Shown here: in pieces, positions 1 to 7,657 of the stretch
Numbering within the stretch: position 1 is the stretch's first letter
Layout: each line of letters starts with the position of its first letter
NCBI GenBank assembly: GCA_964423085.1
Contig: CAYRDB010000011.1
Coordinates: 1-21,681, forward strand
Direction of reading: 5' to 3'
Length of the DNA: 21,681 nt
DNA from: JAUWZS01 sp964423085
GTDB lineage: Archaea > Aenigmatarchaeota > Aenigmatarchaeia > CG10238-14 > SCSR01
Made by a program: the position numbers and the translations under genes
Notes under the pieces: model-generated
The model's input: only the letters and a program-made list of their open reading frames with translations
Databases searched by the model: none
What the model was told of the DNA's origin: nothing

Positions 1-1761
1 GGCATACGAACCCCGGACAACATCGAGAGCCTGGCCAAGAAAATGCCGAAGATATACAAGGAACTTATGGGAATAAGGGCGAAGCTCGAGAAGCATTACA
101 AGGACATGCAGGACATAGAGTTCACGGTCCAGAAACAGAAGCTTTTCATTTTGCAGACCAGGTCCGGAAAGAGGACGGGCGAGGCCGCAGTGAGGATAGC
201 GGTCGAGATGGTCAAGGAGGGAATGATAACCAAGAACGAGGCGCTGAAAAGGGTGGACGGAAAGCAGCTCACGCAGATGCTGCACAAGAAGATAGACCCG
301 TCGGCGAAGAAGACAGCGATAGGAAAGGGGCTTCCAGCTTCTCCGGGCGCAGCTGTCGGAAGGATAGTATTCACAGCAGAGGACGCTGTGGCTTGGGCAA
401 AGAGGAGCGAGAAGGTTGTTCTTGTAAGAATGGAGACGTCGCCCGAAGACGTGGAGGGCATGCACGTTTCTCAAGGCACGCTCACCGGAAGGGGAGGAAT
501 GACTTCGCATGCGGCAGTTGTAGCAAGGGGAATGGGCAAGTGCTGCGTGGCCGGATGCTCGGACATGTCGATTGACGAGGCGAACAAGAAGGTTAGGATA
601 GGAACGAAGCAGCTGAATGAGGGCGACTACATAACGCTAGACGGGACCGAGGGAGTTGTTTACAACGGGCAGCTGCCGGTAATAGACCCCGAGATGTCGG
701 GCAATTTCGCGACACTTATGGAATGGGCAAAGGCTGCGAAGAAGATGGTTGTTCTGGCGAATGCAGACACTCCAAAGGACGCAAAGCTTGCAAAGCAGTT
801 CGGCGCAGAGGGAATAGGGCTTTGCAGGACAGAGCACATGTTCTTCGGAGGAGACAGGATAGTCGCGATGAGGGAGATGATACTGTCGGACAATGTTGAG
901 GACAGGAAAAAGGCGCTGGACAAGATGCTACCCTACCAGGCCAAGGACTTTGAGGAGCTGCTGGAAATTATGGACGGAAAGCCTGTGATTATACGTTTGT
1001 TGGATCCTCCGCTTCACGAGTTCCTGCCAAAGGATGAAAAAGGCATGGAAGAGCTGGCGAAAAAGACAGGCATATCAAAAGAGAAGATTGCGGAAAGGGT
1101 TTCTTCTCTACACGAGTTCAATCCGATGCTAGGCTTCAGAGGATGCAGGATAGGGATAGTATATCCGGAGGTCAGCGAGCTGCAGATCAGGGCTGTCTTC
1201 CAGGCCGCTCTGAAGCTGAAGAAAGCGGGCAAAAATCCGAGACCGATGATAGAGGTGCCTAATGTCATACACGTGGACGAGTTCAAGAGCATAAAGGCGA
1301 TAGTGAAGAGGGTCGCCAAGGAGACGGGCGCTGAAGGGAAGATAAAATACCAGATAGGTTCGATGATAGAGTTTCCGAGGGCTTCCCTGACCGCGGACAA
1401 CATAGCGAAGGAGTCAGACTTTTTCAGCTTCGGAACAAACGACCTTACTCAGACTACGCTCGGGTTCTCGAGGGACGACGCGGGCAAGTTCATAGCCCAC
1501 TACATAGACAAGGGCATATTCGAGAAGGACCCGTTCCAGACAATAGACAAGGGAGGGGTTGGCGTGTTGATGGAACTGACCATAGAGAACGTGAAGAAGG
1601 TCAGGAAGAATGTTGAAATCGGAGTGTGCGGAGAGCACGGCGGGGACTCTGAAAGCGTAAAGTACTTTTACAGCATAGGCATAACGAGCGTCAGCGCTTC
1701 GCCATACAGGGTGCCTGTGTCAATACTGGCGGCTGCGCAGGCTGCTGTAGAGAAGAAATAG
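1..1761 (+). CDS. ppdK: Pyruvate, phosphate dikinase, C-terminal part (5' end outside window)
   Basis: Catalyses the reversible reaction ATP + pyruvate + phosphate to AMP + PEP + pyrophosphate, linking glycolysis and gluconeogenesis in the cytoplasm. The reading frame is open from base 1, so about 586 of an expected 870-900 residues are present and the N-terminal ATP-grasp part is missing. Visible are the end of the nucleotide-binding part (HYKDMQDIEFTVQ, LQTRSGKRTG), the phosphohistidine swivelling domain (GGMTSHAAVVARGMGK; the catalytic His codon is 508-510) and the PEP/pyruvate TIM barrel ending in GVCGEHGGD (active-site Cys codon 1627-1629). The family assignment is firm: the GKRTG/GGMTSHAAVVARGMGK pattern is that of PPDK rather than PEP synthase. 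The last 24 codons overlap the tail of a converging gene. Confidence 0.96.
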   Translation, partial: GIRTPDNIESLAKKMPKIYKELMGIRAKLEKHYKDMQDIEFTVQKQKLFILQTRSGKRTGEAAVRIAVEMVKEGMITKNEALKRVDGKQLTQMLHKKIDPSAKKTAIGKGLPASPGAAVGRIVFTAEDAVAWAKRSEKVVLVRMETSPEDVEGMHVSQGTLTGRGGMTSHAAVVARGMGKCCVAGCSDMSIDEANKKVRIGTKQLNEGDYITLDGTEGVVYNGQLPVIDPEMSGNFATLMEWAKAAKKMVVLANADTPKDAKLAKQFGAEGIGLCRTEHMFFGGDRIVAMREMILSDNVEDRKKALDKMLPYQAKDFEELLEIMDGKPVIIRLLDPPLHEFLPKDEKGMEELAKKTGISKEKIAERVSSLHEFNPMLGFRGCRIGIVYPEVSELQIRAVFQAALKLKKAGKNPRPMIEVPNVIHVDEFKSIKAIVKRVAKETGAEGKIKYQIGSMIEFPRASLTADNIAKESDFFSFGTNDLTQTTLGFSRDDAGKFIAHYIDKGIFEKDPFQTIDKGGVGVLMELTIENVKKVRKNVEIGVCGEHGGDSESVKYFYSIGITSVSASPYRVPVSILAAAQAAVEKK

Positions 1762-2281
1762 TTCTTTCCACGTAGTTTATTTCAGACTTGGGAAAGCACT
1801 TCTTGAATACAGGACCGTTCTCGTCAAACAACATGGCCAAATAGCATATCTTGTATTTTCGAGAGTTCATATGCCCCTCGCTGAACCTCTTTGAGTAAGA
1901 GTATCCAGCTCCTCTGCTGGTCGACAGCAAGCATGCTATGTTCTTGGGTATATTCTCGAGCTTGGAGACTCTCCTCCCCCTTCCATAAATCCTTTCGCTA
2001 ATTGAGCCATATTCCATTATTGTTGGAGGAAGAAGGACGTCCATTTCAACCAGTCTTCTCATCGACCCCTTTTTGTAAAAGTGTGATAAATCCTTCACTG
2101 TAGGAGCTAATCCGTACCTGTTCATCTTTATTACAAATTCTATTATCGACTTTTCGTTCTCGAATTTCTTGCCTTCTTTTTTAAGCCTGTCGTACAGATG
2201 CGGCAGGCATTCCATGCTGTAGAGATCCACAACATTTCCTGTCATTATCTTTTCAAGCGTTGCATATCCGTTAGATTCCAT
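1691..2281 (-). CDS. Unknown protein, about 196 aa
   Basis: I do not recognise the family. The product is a soluble, basic protein with mixed alpha/beta character, no signal peptide or membrane span, and an RIYGRGRRVSKLE stretch and several lysine-rich helices that could bind nucleic acid (inference only). The frame extends to an ATG at 2329, but that start lies inside the tRNA-Lys 3' end, so I prefer the ATG at 2281, just downstream of the tRNA. The C-terminal 23 or so codons run antisense to the end of the PPDK gene, and the last residues (QQPAQPPVLTQAPC) look like low-complexity antisense translation. It may be cotranscribed with the tRNA. Open frame and plausible composition support a real gene, but moderately. 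Confidence 0.6.
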   Translation of the reverse strand: MESNGYATLEKIMTGNVVDLYSMECLPHLYDRLKKEGKKFENEKSIIEFVIKMNRYGLAPTVKDLSHFYKKGSMRRLVEMDVLLPPTIMEYGSISERIYGRGRRVSKLENIPKNIACLLSTSRGAGYSYSKRFSEGHMNSRKYKICYLAMLFDENGPVFKKCFPKSEINYVERTISSLQQPAQPPVLTQAPCMAKR

Positions 2282-2321
2282 ATCATCTAATGAAAACACA
2301 ATCTTCTTAAGAATTTGGAAA

Positions 2322-2436
2322 TGGGCCAAGTGGGATTTGAACCCACGACCAACTGGTTTCTTCCATCATCTTGGAATCAGCGCTTTTTCGCCTATGCTAA
2401 AAGCCAGCTGCTCTGGCCATGCTGAGCTATTGGCCC
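2322..2436 (-). tRNA. tRNA-Lys (anticodon UUU) with a 37/38 intron
   Basis: Read on the minus strand, the acceptor stem is GGGCCAA paired with TTGGCCC, followed by discriminator A (2322). The D arm is GCTC/GAGC, the anticodon stem GCTGG/CCAGT, and the T arm GTGGG-TTCAAAT-CCCAC. The anticodon loop begins C-T-TTT-A, giving anticodon TTT. The mature tRNA is 75 nt including the discriminator, once the 40-nt intron (2358-2397) is removed. CCA is not encoded. The sequence resembles archaeal lysine tRNAs in its GGGCC acceptor start and TAGCTCAG D-arm. It sits between the unknown 196-aa gene and the transporter fusion, all on the same strand. Confidence 0.95.
2358..2397 (-). other. tRNA-Lys intron with bulge-helix-bulge
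   Basis: The 40-nt insert sits between A37 and A38. It can form the canonical archaeal splicing substrate: loop bases CTTT (32-35) pair with intron GAAG as a 4-bp central helix, flanked by the 3-nt bulges T-A/G and A-A/A. The splice sites fall after the second base of each bulge. The intron bases CAT and ATG next to the bulges pair to start the inner helix. The cleaving enzyme would be the tRNA-splicing endonuclease EndA; it is not in this window. Confidence 0.88.
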
Positions 2437-2444
2437 GTACTCTC

Positions 2445-4349
2445 TTATCCGCGTTTGTGCTTTTTATTCTTTCCCTTCATCCTGACTTCGACTTTCTTCA
2501 ACATGTCTTTGCATTCGTTCTTGGTGTCATCGCCGACTTCCACAAGGACTATCCCCTTTCCAGGCATGCTGTATATCACCTTTGTACCGTTCGGCGACTC
2601 CAATATTATCGGGACTAGGGACATGCTGTCGCAGCCTTCGACCTTTATTTTCACGCCCCTCTTTTTAACCGGGAAGGAAGATTTTACAAGTTTCCAAAGC
2701 TCCTTGTTTATCCTTCCATGCGGATTGGTAACCCTGTGGTACGAGCCCTTGTATGAATGTATGGCGCCCTTTATGCTTGCGTCCACGTAGTCAGCGCCCT
2801 CCTTTCCATCATACACAACCATGTAAGGCTTCAATCCCGCGCCGAGCGCTCCGTATGCCGCCATGTCGCCGACCACGACAAGATTTTTGAAAATTCTGCC
2901 GGCGGGCTTGCCATCTTTTCCAAGCTTTTCAAACATCTCTTCATACGAGCCGAATATGCTGCCTCCCGGATGCTCGAACCTCTGCGCGAGATTCTTGGGA
3001 ATGGCTATGTACCCAAGCGGTTTTGACCCCAATACATTCTCTGCTATCCTGTCGTATATGTCAACAGGAAGCCTGCCTATGCTCATGGTCTCCCTCCTTA
3101 TCTCATCTGCAAGCAGGGAGTATGTCGCGGCAAAGTTGCCGATGCTGTGGGTGAGCCTGCTACCGGCCATCTCATACTGTACGACGGTCTTTGATTTGAA
3201 TCCCGGCCTCTCTTTCAGCTTTGTGAAAAGCGAAATGGACACAGCCCTTATTATCATCGCAAGTGTGAACACGAATGATATGCTGAATATGTCGGCTAGC
3301 ACTCCGCCTAGTATGTATCCGCCAGACGCGGCCAGTCCGTTTGTGGTGTTGAACACTGATATGTGCTTTCTCATTCCCTCCTTTGGCACGACCTCCGAAA
3401 GGTATGTGAACACAGAAAGGTTCAGCCCGGCCCATGATATCCCGCTGAGAACAGCGAACGCATAGATGAACTGGGGGTTCGGGGCGATGTAGTACCAGAA
3501 CGGCACAAGAGATATCGGTATGAGAACGCTGAGCATTACCGCTCTCTTTCCAAGGTATTCTATCAGCTTTCCCCACGCGTTGTACGATATCACCGACGCA
3601 AGTCCTGATATTCCAGCTATTATTGCAACGTCTATCGCAGAGCCCGAGAGGTTCTGTATTACATATATTGTGAAGAGCGCTGTGGGCAGCGCCTCTGCAA
3701 ACGACAGGAAGGCGCGCGAGATTGTGAGGTTGCGCAGCTCCTTGTGCTCCCTAAAGTCCTTCAGGTTGCCGATGGAGAACTTGCTGCTCGGTTCGGAAGG
3801 TCTTTCATCCGGGCTTTTGAGCTTCATCAGCATGATCTTCGACATTATTCCGAAGAACGCGGCCATGTAGAATATGAAATACATAAAGCCGAACTCTGCG
3901 AGTATGATTCCAGATGTTATGCTTCCTATGAATGCTCCGAGGCCGCTGAAAAAATAAACCCGGCTGCTTATTTCTGGCCTCCTTGTGGAAGGAGTAGATT
4001 CTATAAGAAGAGCGGTCCACGCTGGAGTGCTCATTGCCAGAAAGAACGCCTGGAAAGTGAGGAATGCTATGAGCTCGTATGGGTTGCTCGCGAACGCCAC
4101 TGGTATCCAGAAAAGGCTCCAAGCCAGGCCCCCGACAATTACAAGTATCCTTTTCCTCCTGACGCTGCTCGTCGCCTTGCTCCAGAACATCTGCGATATC
4201 GTGGACACGATGTTCGGAAGCGTGAACTGAAGTCCAATCAGGGTGTTAGACGCGCCAAGCAGCAATGCGTATATCGGAAGGAAGGGGGTTATGATGTTGT
4301 ACGCAAGGGCGTACAGGAACTCCGACCTGTAGAAAGCCTTGTGCGTCAT
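2445..4349 (-). CDS. MFS transporter fused to a GTP-dependent dephospho-CoA kinase-like (DUF359) domain
   Basis: One uninterrupted 634-aa frame. Residues about 1-380 form a major-facilitator transporter: two sets of about six hydrophobic spans (about 10-175 and 205-375) separated by a polar loop (SPDERPSEPSSK). Residues about 430-622 match the archaeal DUF359 family, which phosphorylates dephospho-CoA with GTP: KPLGYIA, VVGDMAAYG (492-500), VVYDGK (511-516), TNPHGRI (541-547), and YSMPGKGIVLVEV (593-605). The family's acidic GEEDLL segment reads GCDSMS here (572-577), so catalysis may be altered or lost. The kinase-like domain would face the cytoplasm. The transported substrate is unknown; a link to pantothenate or CoA precursors is inference. 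The gene starts 4 nt after the preceding one, so they are probably cotranscribed. Confidence 0.82.
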   Translation of the reverse strand: MTHKAFYRSEFLYALAYNIITPFLPIYALLLGASNTLIGLQFTLPNIVSTISQMFWSKATSSVRRKRILVIVGGLAWSLFWIPVAFASNPYELIAFLTFQAFFLAMSTPAWTALLIESTPSTRRPEISSRVYFFSGLGAFIGSITSGIILAEFGFMYFIFYMAAFFGIMSKIMLMKLKSPDERPSEPSSKFSIGNLKDFREHKELRNLTISRAFLSFAEALPTALFTIYVIQNLSGSAIDVAIIAGISGLASVISYNAWGKLIEYLGKRAVMLSVLIPISLVPFWYYIAPNPQFIYAFAVLSGISWAGLNLSVFTYLSEVVPKEGMRKHISVFNTTNGLAASGGYILGGVLADIFSISFVFTLAMIIRAVSISLFTKLKERPGFKSKTVVQYEMAGSRLTHSIGNFAATYSLLADEIRRETMSIGRLPVDIYDRIAENVLGSKPLGYIAIPKNLAQRFEHPGGSIFGSYEEMFEKLGKDGKPAGRIFKNLVVVGDMAAYGALGAGLKPYMVVYDGKEGADYVDASIKGAIHSYKGSYHRVTNPHGRINKELWKLVKSSFPVKKRGVKIKVEGCDSMSLVPIILESPNGTKVIYSMPGKGIVLVEVGDDTKNECKDMLKKVEVRMKGKNKKHKRG

Positions 4350-4353
4350 ACAA

Positions 4354-4671
4354 TTAGATTTGCTCCCTCTCTAAAAATAGATTCTCGTTTACCACATCTT
4401 CCATAAAGCTCAGAAGTTTGTACATCTTGCGGTCCACGGTTTGGTCGGTGTGAGTTGTAGACACCATGAGAACGGCCTCTTTGCTGTATCTCTCGTTCGA
4501 AGAGTCGACGAGCTTCACATCTCCTATCATGATGAAGCCCTCCGCTTCCTTCACGTACTCCCGGATGGCGCCAGACACGTTCTTTCCGTAGCCGCGCCAG
4601 CTTTTCGGCATCCCAACAACTATTCTGTAGATTTTAGGGAAAACCCTCTCAGAAGTTATCTTACACACCAT
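4354..4671 (-). CDS. Unknown small protein, 105 aa
   Basis: Not recognised. It is a soluble alpha/beta protein with no cysteine motif or membrane span. It starts 27 nt after the L37e stop and ends 4 nt before the transporter-kinase fusion, so it sits in a leftward run Sm-like, L37e, this gene, fusion. The tight 4-nt spacing suggests translational coupling with the fusion gene. Codon use matches the host flanks. A short beta-alpha start (KIYRIVVGMPKSWRGYGKN) and a middle MIGDVKLVDSS segment are the only notable features, and neither identifies a family. Confidence 0.7.
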   Translation of the reverse strand: MVCKITSERVFPKIYRIVVGMPKSWRGYGKNVSGAIREYVKEAEGFIMIGDVKLVDSSNERYSKEAVLMVSTTHTDQTVDRKMYKLLSFMEDVVNENLFLEREQI

Positions 4672-4698
4672 AAGAATAGGACGGCTGACAAAGCTTAT

Positions 4699-4872
4699 TT
4701 ACTTGTCGAACTTTTTCTTCTGCCAGTTGAACTTTCGTTTCGTGGCAGTCTTGCCGAAGCCGCACGACGCGCATATTCCTTTCTTCACGTGGAACGAGAC
4801 GCTTCCGCATCTCCTGCATCTTATGTGCTTCACTCCGACTTTCTTTCCGAATGACGGTGTTCCTTTTCCCAT
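4699..4872 (-). CDS. rpl37e: Large ribosomal subunit protein eL37 (L37e)
   Basis: A 57-aa protein of the 50S subunit. It starts MGKGTPSFGKK and carries a zinc ribbon CRRC (19-22) and CASC (34-37) with 11 residues between, then a basic tail (TKRKFNWQKKKFDK) that threads into rRNA. Length and order are those of archaeal L37e. It lies directly downstream of the Sm-like gene on the same strand, an arrangement known from many archaea. The 106-nt spacer and an AT-rich stretch upstream (about 4895-4915) leave room for its own promoter. Confidence 0.96.
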   Translation of the reverse strand: MGKGTPSFGKKVGVKHIRCRRCGSVSFHVKKGICASCGFGKTATKRKFNWQKKKFDK

Positions 4873-4978
4873 CCAATCACTTGAACTAATATTATCTTGC
4901 GAAAGCTATTAAAACAGACTGTTCTGCTAACCCCTCCAGCGACTATTCACAATCTCATCTTTAGGATTAGACTGCAAT

Positions 4979-5203
4979 TCACACCTGAACTGGAGATGCG
5001 TAGACTATGGTGTCTCCCCTTACGAGGACTGTTCCAAGTCGTACCTTGCTTTCGTTCTTCTGAACCTCTGCCTCGTCTATCCATAGGTTGAGGTGAAGGT
5101 CCAGAGCCTTTAGCACTCCTGTTATTTCTTCGCCGTTTTTGAGCTTTGCAAAAATCTTTTTTCCTTTTGCCCTGTCTAGGGCGTCTATTGGTCTTTCAGA
5201 CAT
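4979..5203 (-). CDS. Archaeal Sm-like (LSm/SmAP) RNA-binding protein
   Basis: A 74-aa Sm-fold protein that forms a ring (usually heptameric) and binds U-rich RNA. The Sm1 motif is NGEEITGVLKALDLHLNLWI (about 23-42), with the Asp and Asn of the binding pocket in place. The Sm2 motif is VLVRGDTIVYASP (about 59-71). A GGTGA ribosome-binding site precedes the ATG by about 7 nt. It is divergent from S8e across a 134-nt AT-rich promoter region and upstream of L37e, which fits a translation/RNA-metabolism gene pair. Confidence 0.94.
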   Translation of the reverse strand: MSERPIDALDRAKGKKIFAKLKNGEEITGVLKALDLHLNLWIDEAEVQKNESKVRLGTVLVRGDTIVYASPVQV

Positions 5204-5337
5204 TTTTGTGTCACCTTCAAATAAAGTGTTTTAAGTTTGAACTTACTTTAGTTTATTCCGATTTAAAAGTATTTATATTCTAATCTCAGTAAACTTTACT
5301 AAGTCATGATGTTTAATCGTGGCAGAGATGATTGATT
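5204..5337. promoter_or_regulatory. Divergent promoter region between Sm-like and S8e genes
   Basis: An AT-rich intergenic region. Rightward, a BRE/TATA-like CCGATTTAAAAG (5258-5269) or ATTTATAT (5271-5278) would place transcription of S8e near 5290-5305. Leftward, TTTA-rich sequence about 5220-5240 could serve the Sm-like gene. Two palindromes are present: AAGTTTGAACTT (5233-5244) and AGTAAACTTTACT (5288-5300), the latter at the predicted S8e start site. Confidence 0.55.
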
Positions 5338-5727
5338 ATGCCAATGTGGCACGGAGACAAAGGAAGAAAGAAGACCGGTGGTAAGGTCAACCTCGGAAGA
5401 GGAAAGAAAAAGTACGATCGCGGAAGCAATCCTACAATGTGTAAGATTGGAAAGGAAAAAATATCTTCCATACGAACCAAAGGCGGGAACGAGAAGAGGA
5501 GAGCTATGTCATTGCATACAGCGAACGTCTACGATCCGTCCACTAAGAAAAGCAAAAAAGTGAAAATAACGGGCGTTGTTTCCAATCCTGCGAACCCGCA
5601 CTTTGTTAGAAGGGGTATAATCACAAAGGGTGCGACAATACAAACAGAAGCGGGATTGGCCAAGATAACGAGCAGGCCTTCTCAGCAGGGCGTGATAAAC
5701 GCTATTCTAGTAAAAGAGTCGAAATAG
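5338..5727 (+). CDS. rps8e: Small ribosomal subunit protein eS8 (S8e)
   Basis: About 129 aa, normal for archaeal S8e. The N-terminus has the family's RKKTGGK motif followed by a basic stretch, then an RRAMSLHTANVYDP segment and the NPHFVRRGIITKGATIQTE region typical of the C-terminal half. A TTG two codons upstream (5332) is also in frame; I prefer ATG 5338 because archaeal S8e proteins begin only a few residues before W-x-G. It is a 30S subunit protein, transcribed alone from the divergent promoter region. Confidence 0.95.
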   Translation: MPMWHGDKGRKKTGGKVNLGRGKKKYDRGSNPTMCKIGKEKISSIRTKGGNEKRRAMSLHTANVYDPSTKKSKKVKITGVVSNPANPHFVRRGIITKGATIQTEAGLAKITSRPSQQGVINAILVKESK

Positions 5728-5782
5728 GCACAAAGGCTGTTTCTGAAAAACGAGCTCTTGCAATATCTGTCTATTTTGGATT

Positions 5783-6805
5783 TTAGATTATAGCTATCTG
5801 CACGCTGAATGCAACGATTATGAAAAGCATGTATGTCAACAACAGTACTATTCCTTCTCTCCTGTCGATTCTCCTTCCAGTGTGCAAAAAGTACCAGGTC
5901 ATTACAGTAATCCCTATCATGAACATCAGTATTGTTGAGAACAGGCTCATGTCAATCGCCACAGGCGAGATTATCAGAACGATTCCGAATATGAGCGTAA
6001 GCCTTATCAGGCACGCGCCTATTATGTTTCCTATAGCCATCTTCGAGTGATTTGTTTTAACTGCTGTCAACGACACGCACAGCTCGGGAAGCGAAGAGCA
6101 TATCGCTATCACTGTCGCCCCTATCACAGAATCGGATATGCCCATTATCGAAGATATGTTCGACGCAGACGACACCACAAAGTTGGAGGATAGTATAACA
6201 ACCAGCATTGCAAGTGAAAGGAAAAACGAGTACTTGTAGAGCGATGCCGGCATTATTATTTTTTTGAAAATATCCCTGGGCACGGTCTTGGATATGCCTA
6301 TGTTTATTTTTTTCTTCGTCGAGTAGATTAAAAAGAAAACGAACACTCCTATGAGTACTAGTCCGACGTATGTGTTTATTTGATTCATCACAAGGAATGA
6401 TATTGGAATTATAGAGCATAGGAAAAGAAGCAGCGGCAACTTTTTGAAAGAGTGCTTCCTTATAACAATCGGCATCATTATTGCGGAAATTCCCAGCACG
6501 AGGCCGAGGTCGGATATGTTGGCACCAAGAAGAGTGCCCACCGATATGCCGGAGTCGCCAGTCATTATTGCGGACAGGGACACTGTTATCTCCGGAAGGC
6601 TGGTCGCTATGGACAATACTATGAACCCCATGACCAGCTCGCCCAGCTTTGTTATCTTCGATATCCTTACGGCATTGTTTATGACCACATGGCTGGCCTT
6701 GGATATTATGAAAATCGATATCGCGAATATGATGAGCTGGTAGAGCATGTTGCCCGACAGCTCGCTTCCGAGGCCGGCAAGTACCGCGAAAGAGTCCATT
6801 ACCAT
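5783..6805 (-). CDS. Cation/Ca2+ exchanger, CaCA family (YrbG-like)
   Basis: A 340-aa integral membrane protein with about ten hydrophobic spans and the two inverted alpha repeats of Na+/Ca2+ exchangers. Alpha-1 contains ATSLPE and GANISDLGLVLG (about residues 66-105). Alpha-2 contains CSSLPE and GACLIRLTLIFG in the second half. The glutamates of both SLPE motifs are kept. The GSN(I)xN-type asparagine is kept in alpha-1 but replaced in alpha-2 (GACLIR), which could affect ion selectivity. A second ATG (6799) is two codons in. It is divergent from the TatD gene with only 42 nt between starts. Confidence 0.92.
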   Translation of the reverse strand: MVMDSFAVLAGLGSELSGNMLYQLIIFAISIFIISKASHVVINNAVRISKITKLGELVMGFIVLSIATSLPEITVSLSAIMTGDSGISVGTLLGANISDLGLVLGISAIMMPIVIRKHSFKKLPLLLFLCSIIPISFLVMNQINTYVGLVLIGVFVFFLIYSTKKKINIGISKTVPRDIFKKIIMPASLYKYSFFLSLAMLVVILSSNFVVSSASNISSIMGISDSVIGATVIAICSSLPELCVSLTAVKTNHSKMAIGNIIGACLIRLTLIFGIVLIISPVAIDMSLFSTILMFMIGITVMTWYFLHTGRRIDRREGIVLLLTYMLFIIVAFSVQIAII

Positions 6806-6847
6806 AATATAATCTTGTTAGACATTATTAATCATTTAACGGATGTT

Positions 6848-7657
6848 ATGATAGACGTTCATTGCCATCTTGAGCAGTCAGACTATGACAAAGACATGGA
6901 GGAAGTCTTGTCCAGATGCAGGGAGAAGCTGGACGCTGTGATAGTTTCCGCTCCGGATCCTGACGACCACCAGAAGGCGGTCGGGATGTCCCGCTCGCAT
7001 CCTGGGTTCGTTTTCTGCACATTGGGCATACACCCCCAGTATGTGGAGAAATATTCGGACGAAGAAATAGAGTCGGTGTTTGAAACTATCAGAAGCATGA
7101 AAGACAGCATAGTCGGCATAGGGGAGACGGGCCTGGACTATTCGCACATAACAGACTTGGAAGGCCGCGAAAGGCAGAAATCCCTGTTCGCCCGTTCGAT
7201 AAGGTTGGCGAAGGAGCTGGATATGTCCGTGCTCGTGCACATACGAAACGGAAAAGACGAGGCTGACGCGTTCGATGACGCGCTCTCTATTCTGGAAAAG
7301 GAAAACGCTGAACGGGTCCATCTGCACATGTTCGGTTCGAGGAAGTTGCTGCCGAGAGCGATGGAAGACGGATATTACATTTCCGCGAACGCCATAATAC
7401 TCAGCAGCAAGAGCTATTCGAAAGTTGTGAGGAACGTCCCTATTGACAGGCTCATGCTCGAGACGGATGCGCCGTGGCTTCACCCGAGCGGAAAGCCGAA
7501 GCATGAGGAAAGGAACGAGCCGGCGAACGTGTTGGATGTGGCCAAGAAAGTAGCTGAGATAAAGGGAATCAGCGTGGAAGAAGTCGACAAAATCACGACA
7601 AGAAACGCAATAGAATTTTTTAGGCTTGGCAAAAGACTATCCCAGCTTGAACCTTAG
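6848..7657 (+). CDS. tatD: TatD-family metal-dependent hydrolase/DNase
   Basis: A 269-aa TIM-barrel hydrolase. The metal ligands are visible in order: DVHCHL (H5, H7), GETGLDY (Glu), VHIRNG (His), HLHMFGS (His) and ETDAPWL (Asp). Family members are 3'-5' exonucleases or deoxyribonucleases acting on DNA/RNA ends. The frame is open far upstream, but that part is antisense to the exchanger gene; the ATG at 6848 starts the conserved MIDVHCHLE. Its last 21 nt overlap the end of aRF1 on the other strand. Confidence 0.94.
   Translation: MIDVHCHLEQSDYDKDMEEVLSRCREKLDAVIVSAPDPDDHQKAVGMSRSHPGFVFCTLGIHPQYVEKYSDEEIESVFETIRSMKDSIVGIGETGLDYSHITDLEGRERQKSLFARSIRLAKELDMSVLVHIRNGKDEADAFDDALSILEKENAERVHLHMFGSRKLLPRAMEDGYYISANAIILSSKSYSKVVRNVPIDRLMLETDAPWLHPSGKPKHEERNEPANVLDVAKKVAEIKGISVEEVDKITTRNAIEFFRLGKRLSQLEP

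Noticed and set aside
3744..4406. Long open frame opposite the transporter gene
   Set aside because: No recognisable domain, Arg/Ser-rich composition typical of antisense translation of a membrane protein gene.
4661..4876. 71-aa open frame at the L37e locus
   Set aside because: Out of frame with the clear zinc-ribbon protein L37e at 4699-4872.
6452..6847. Long upstream extension of the TatD reading frame
   Set aside because: It runs antisense through the cation exchanger and has odd composition (many Tyr/His). The conserved protein begins at 6848.
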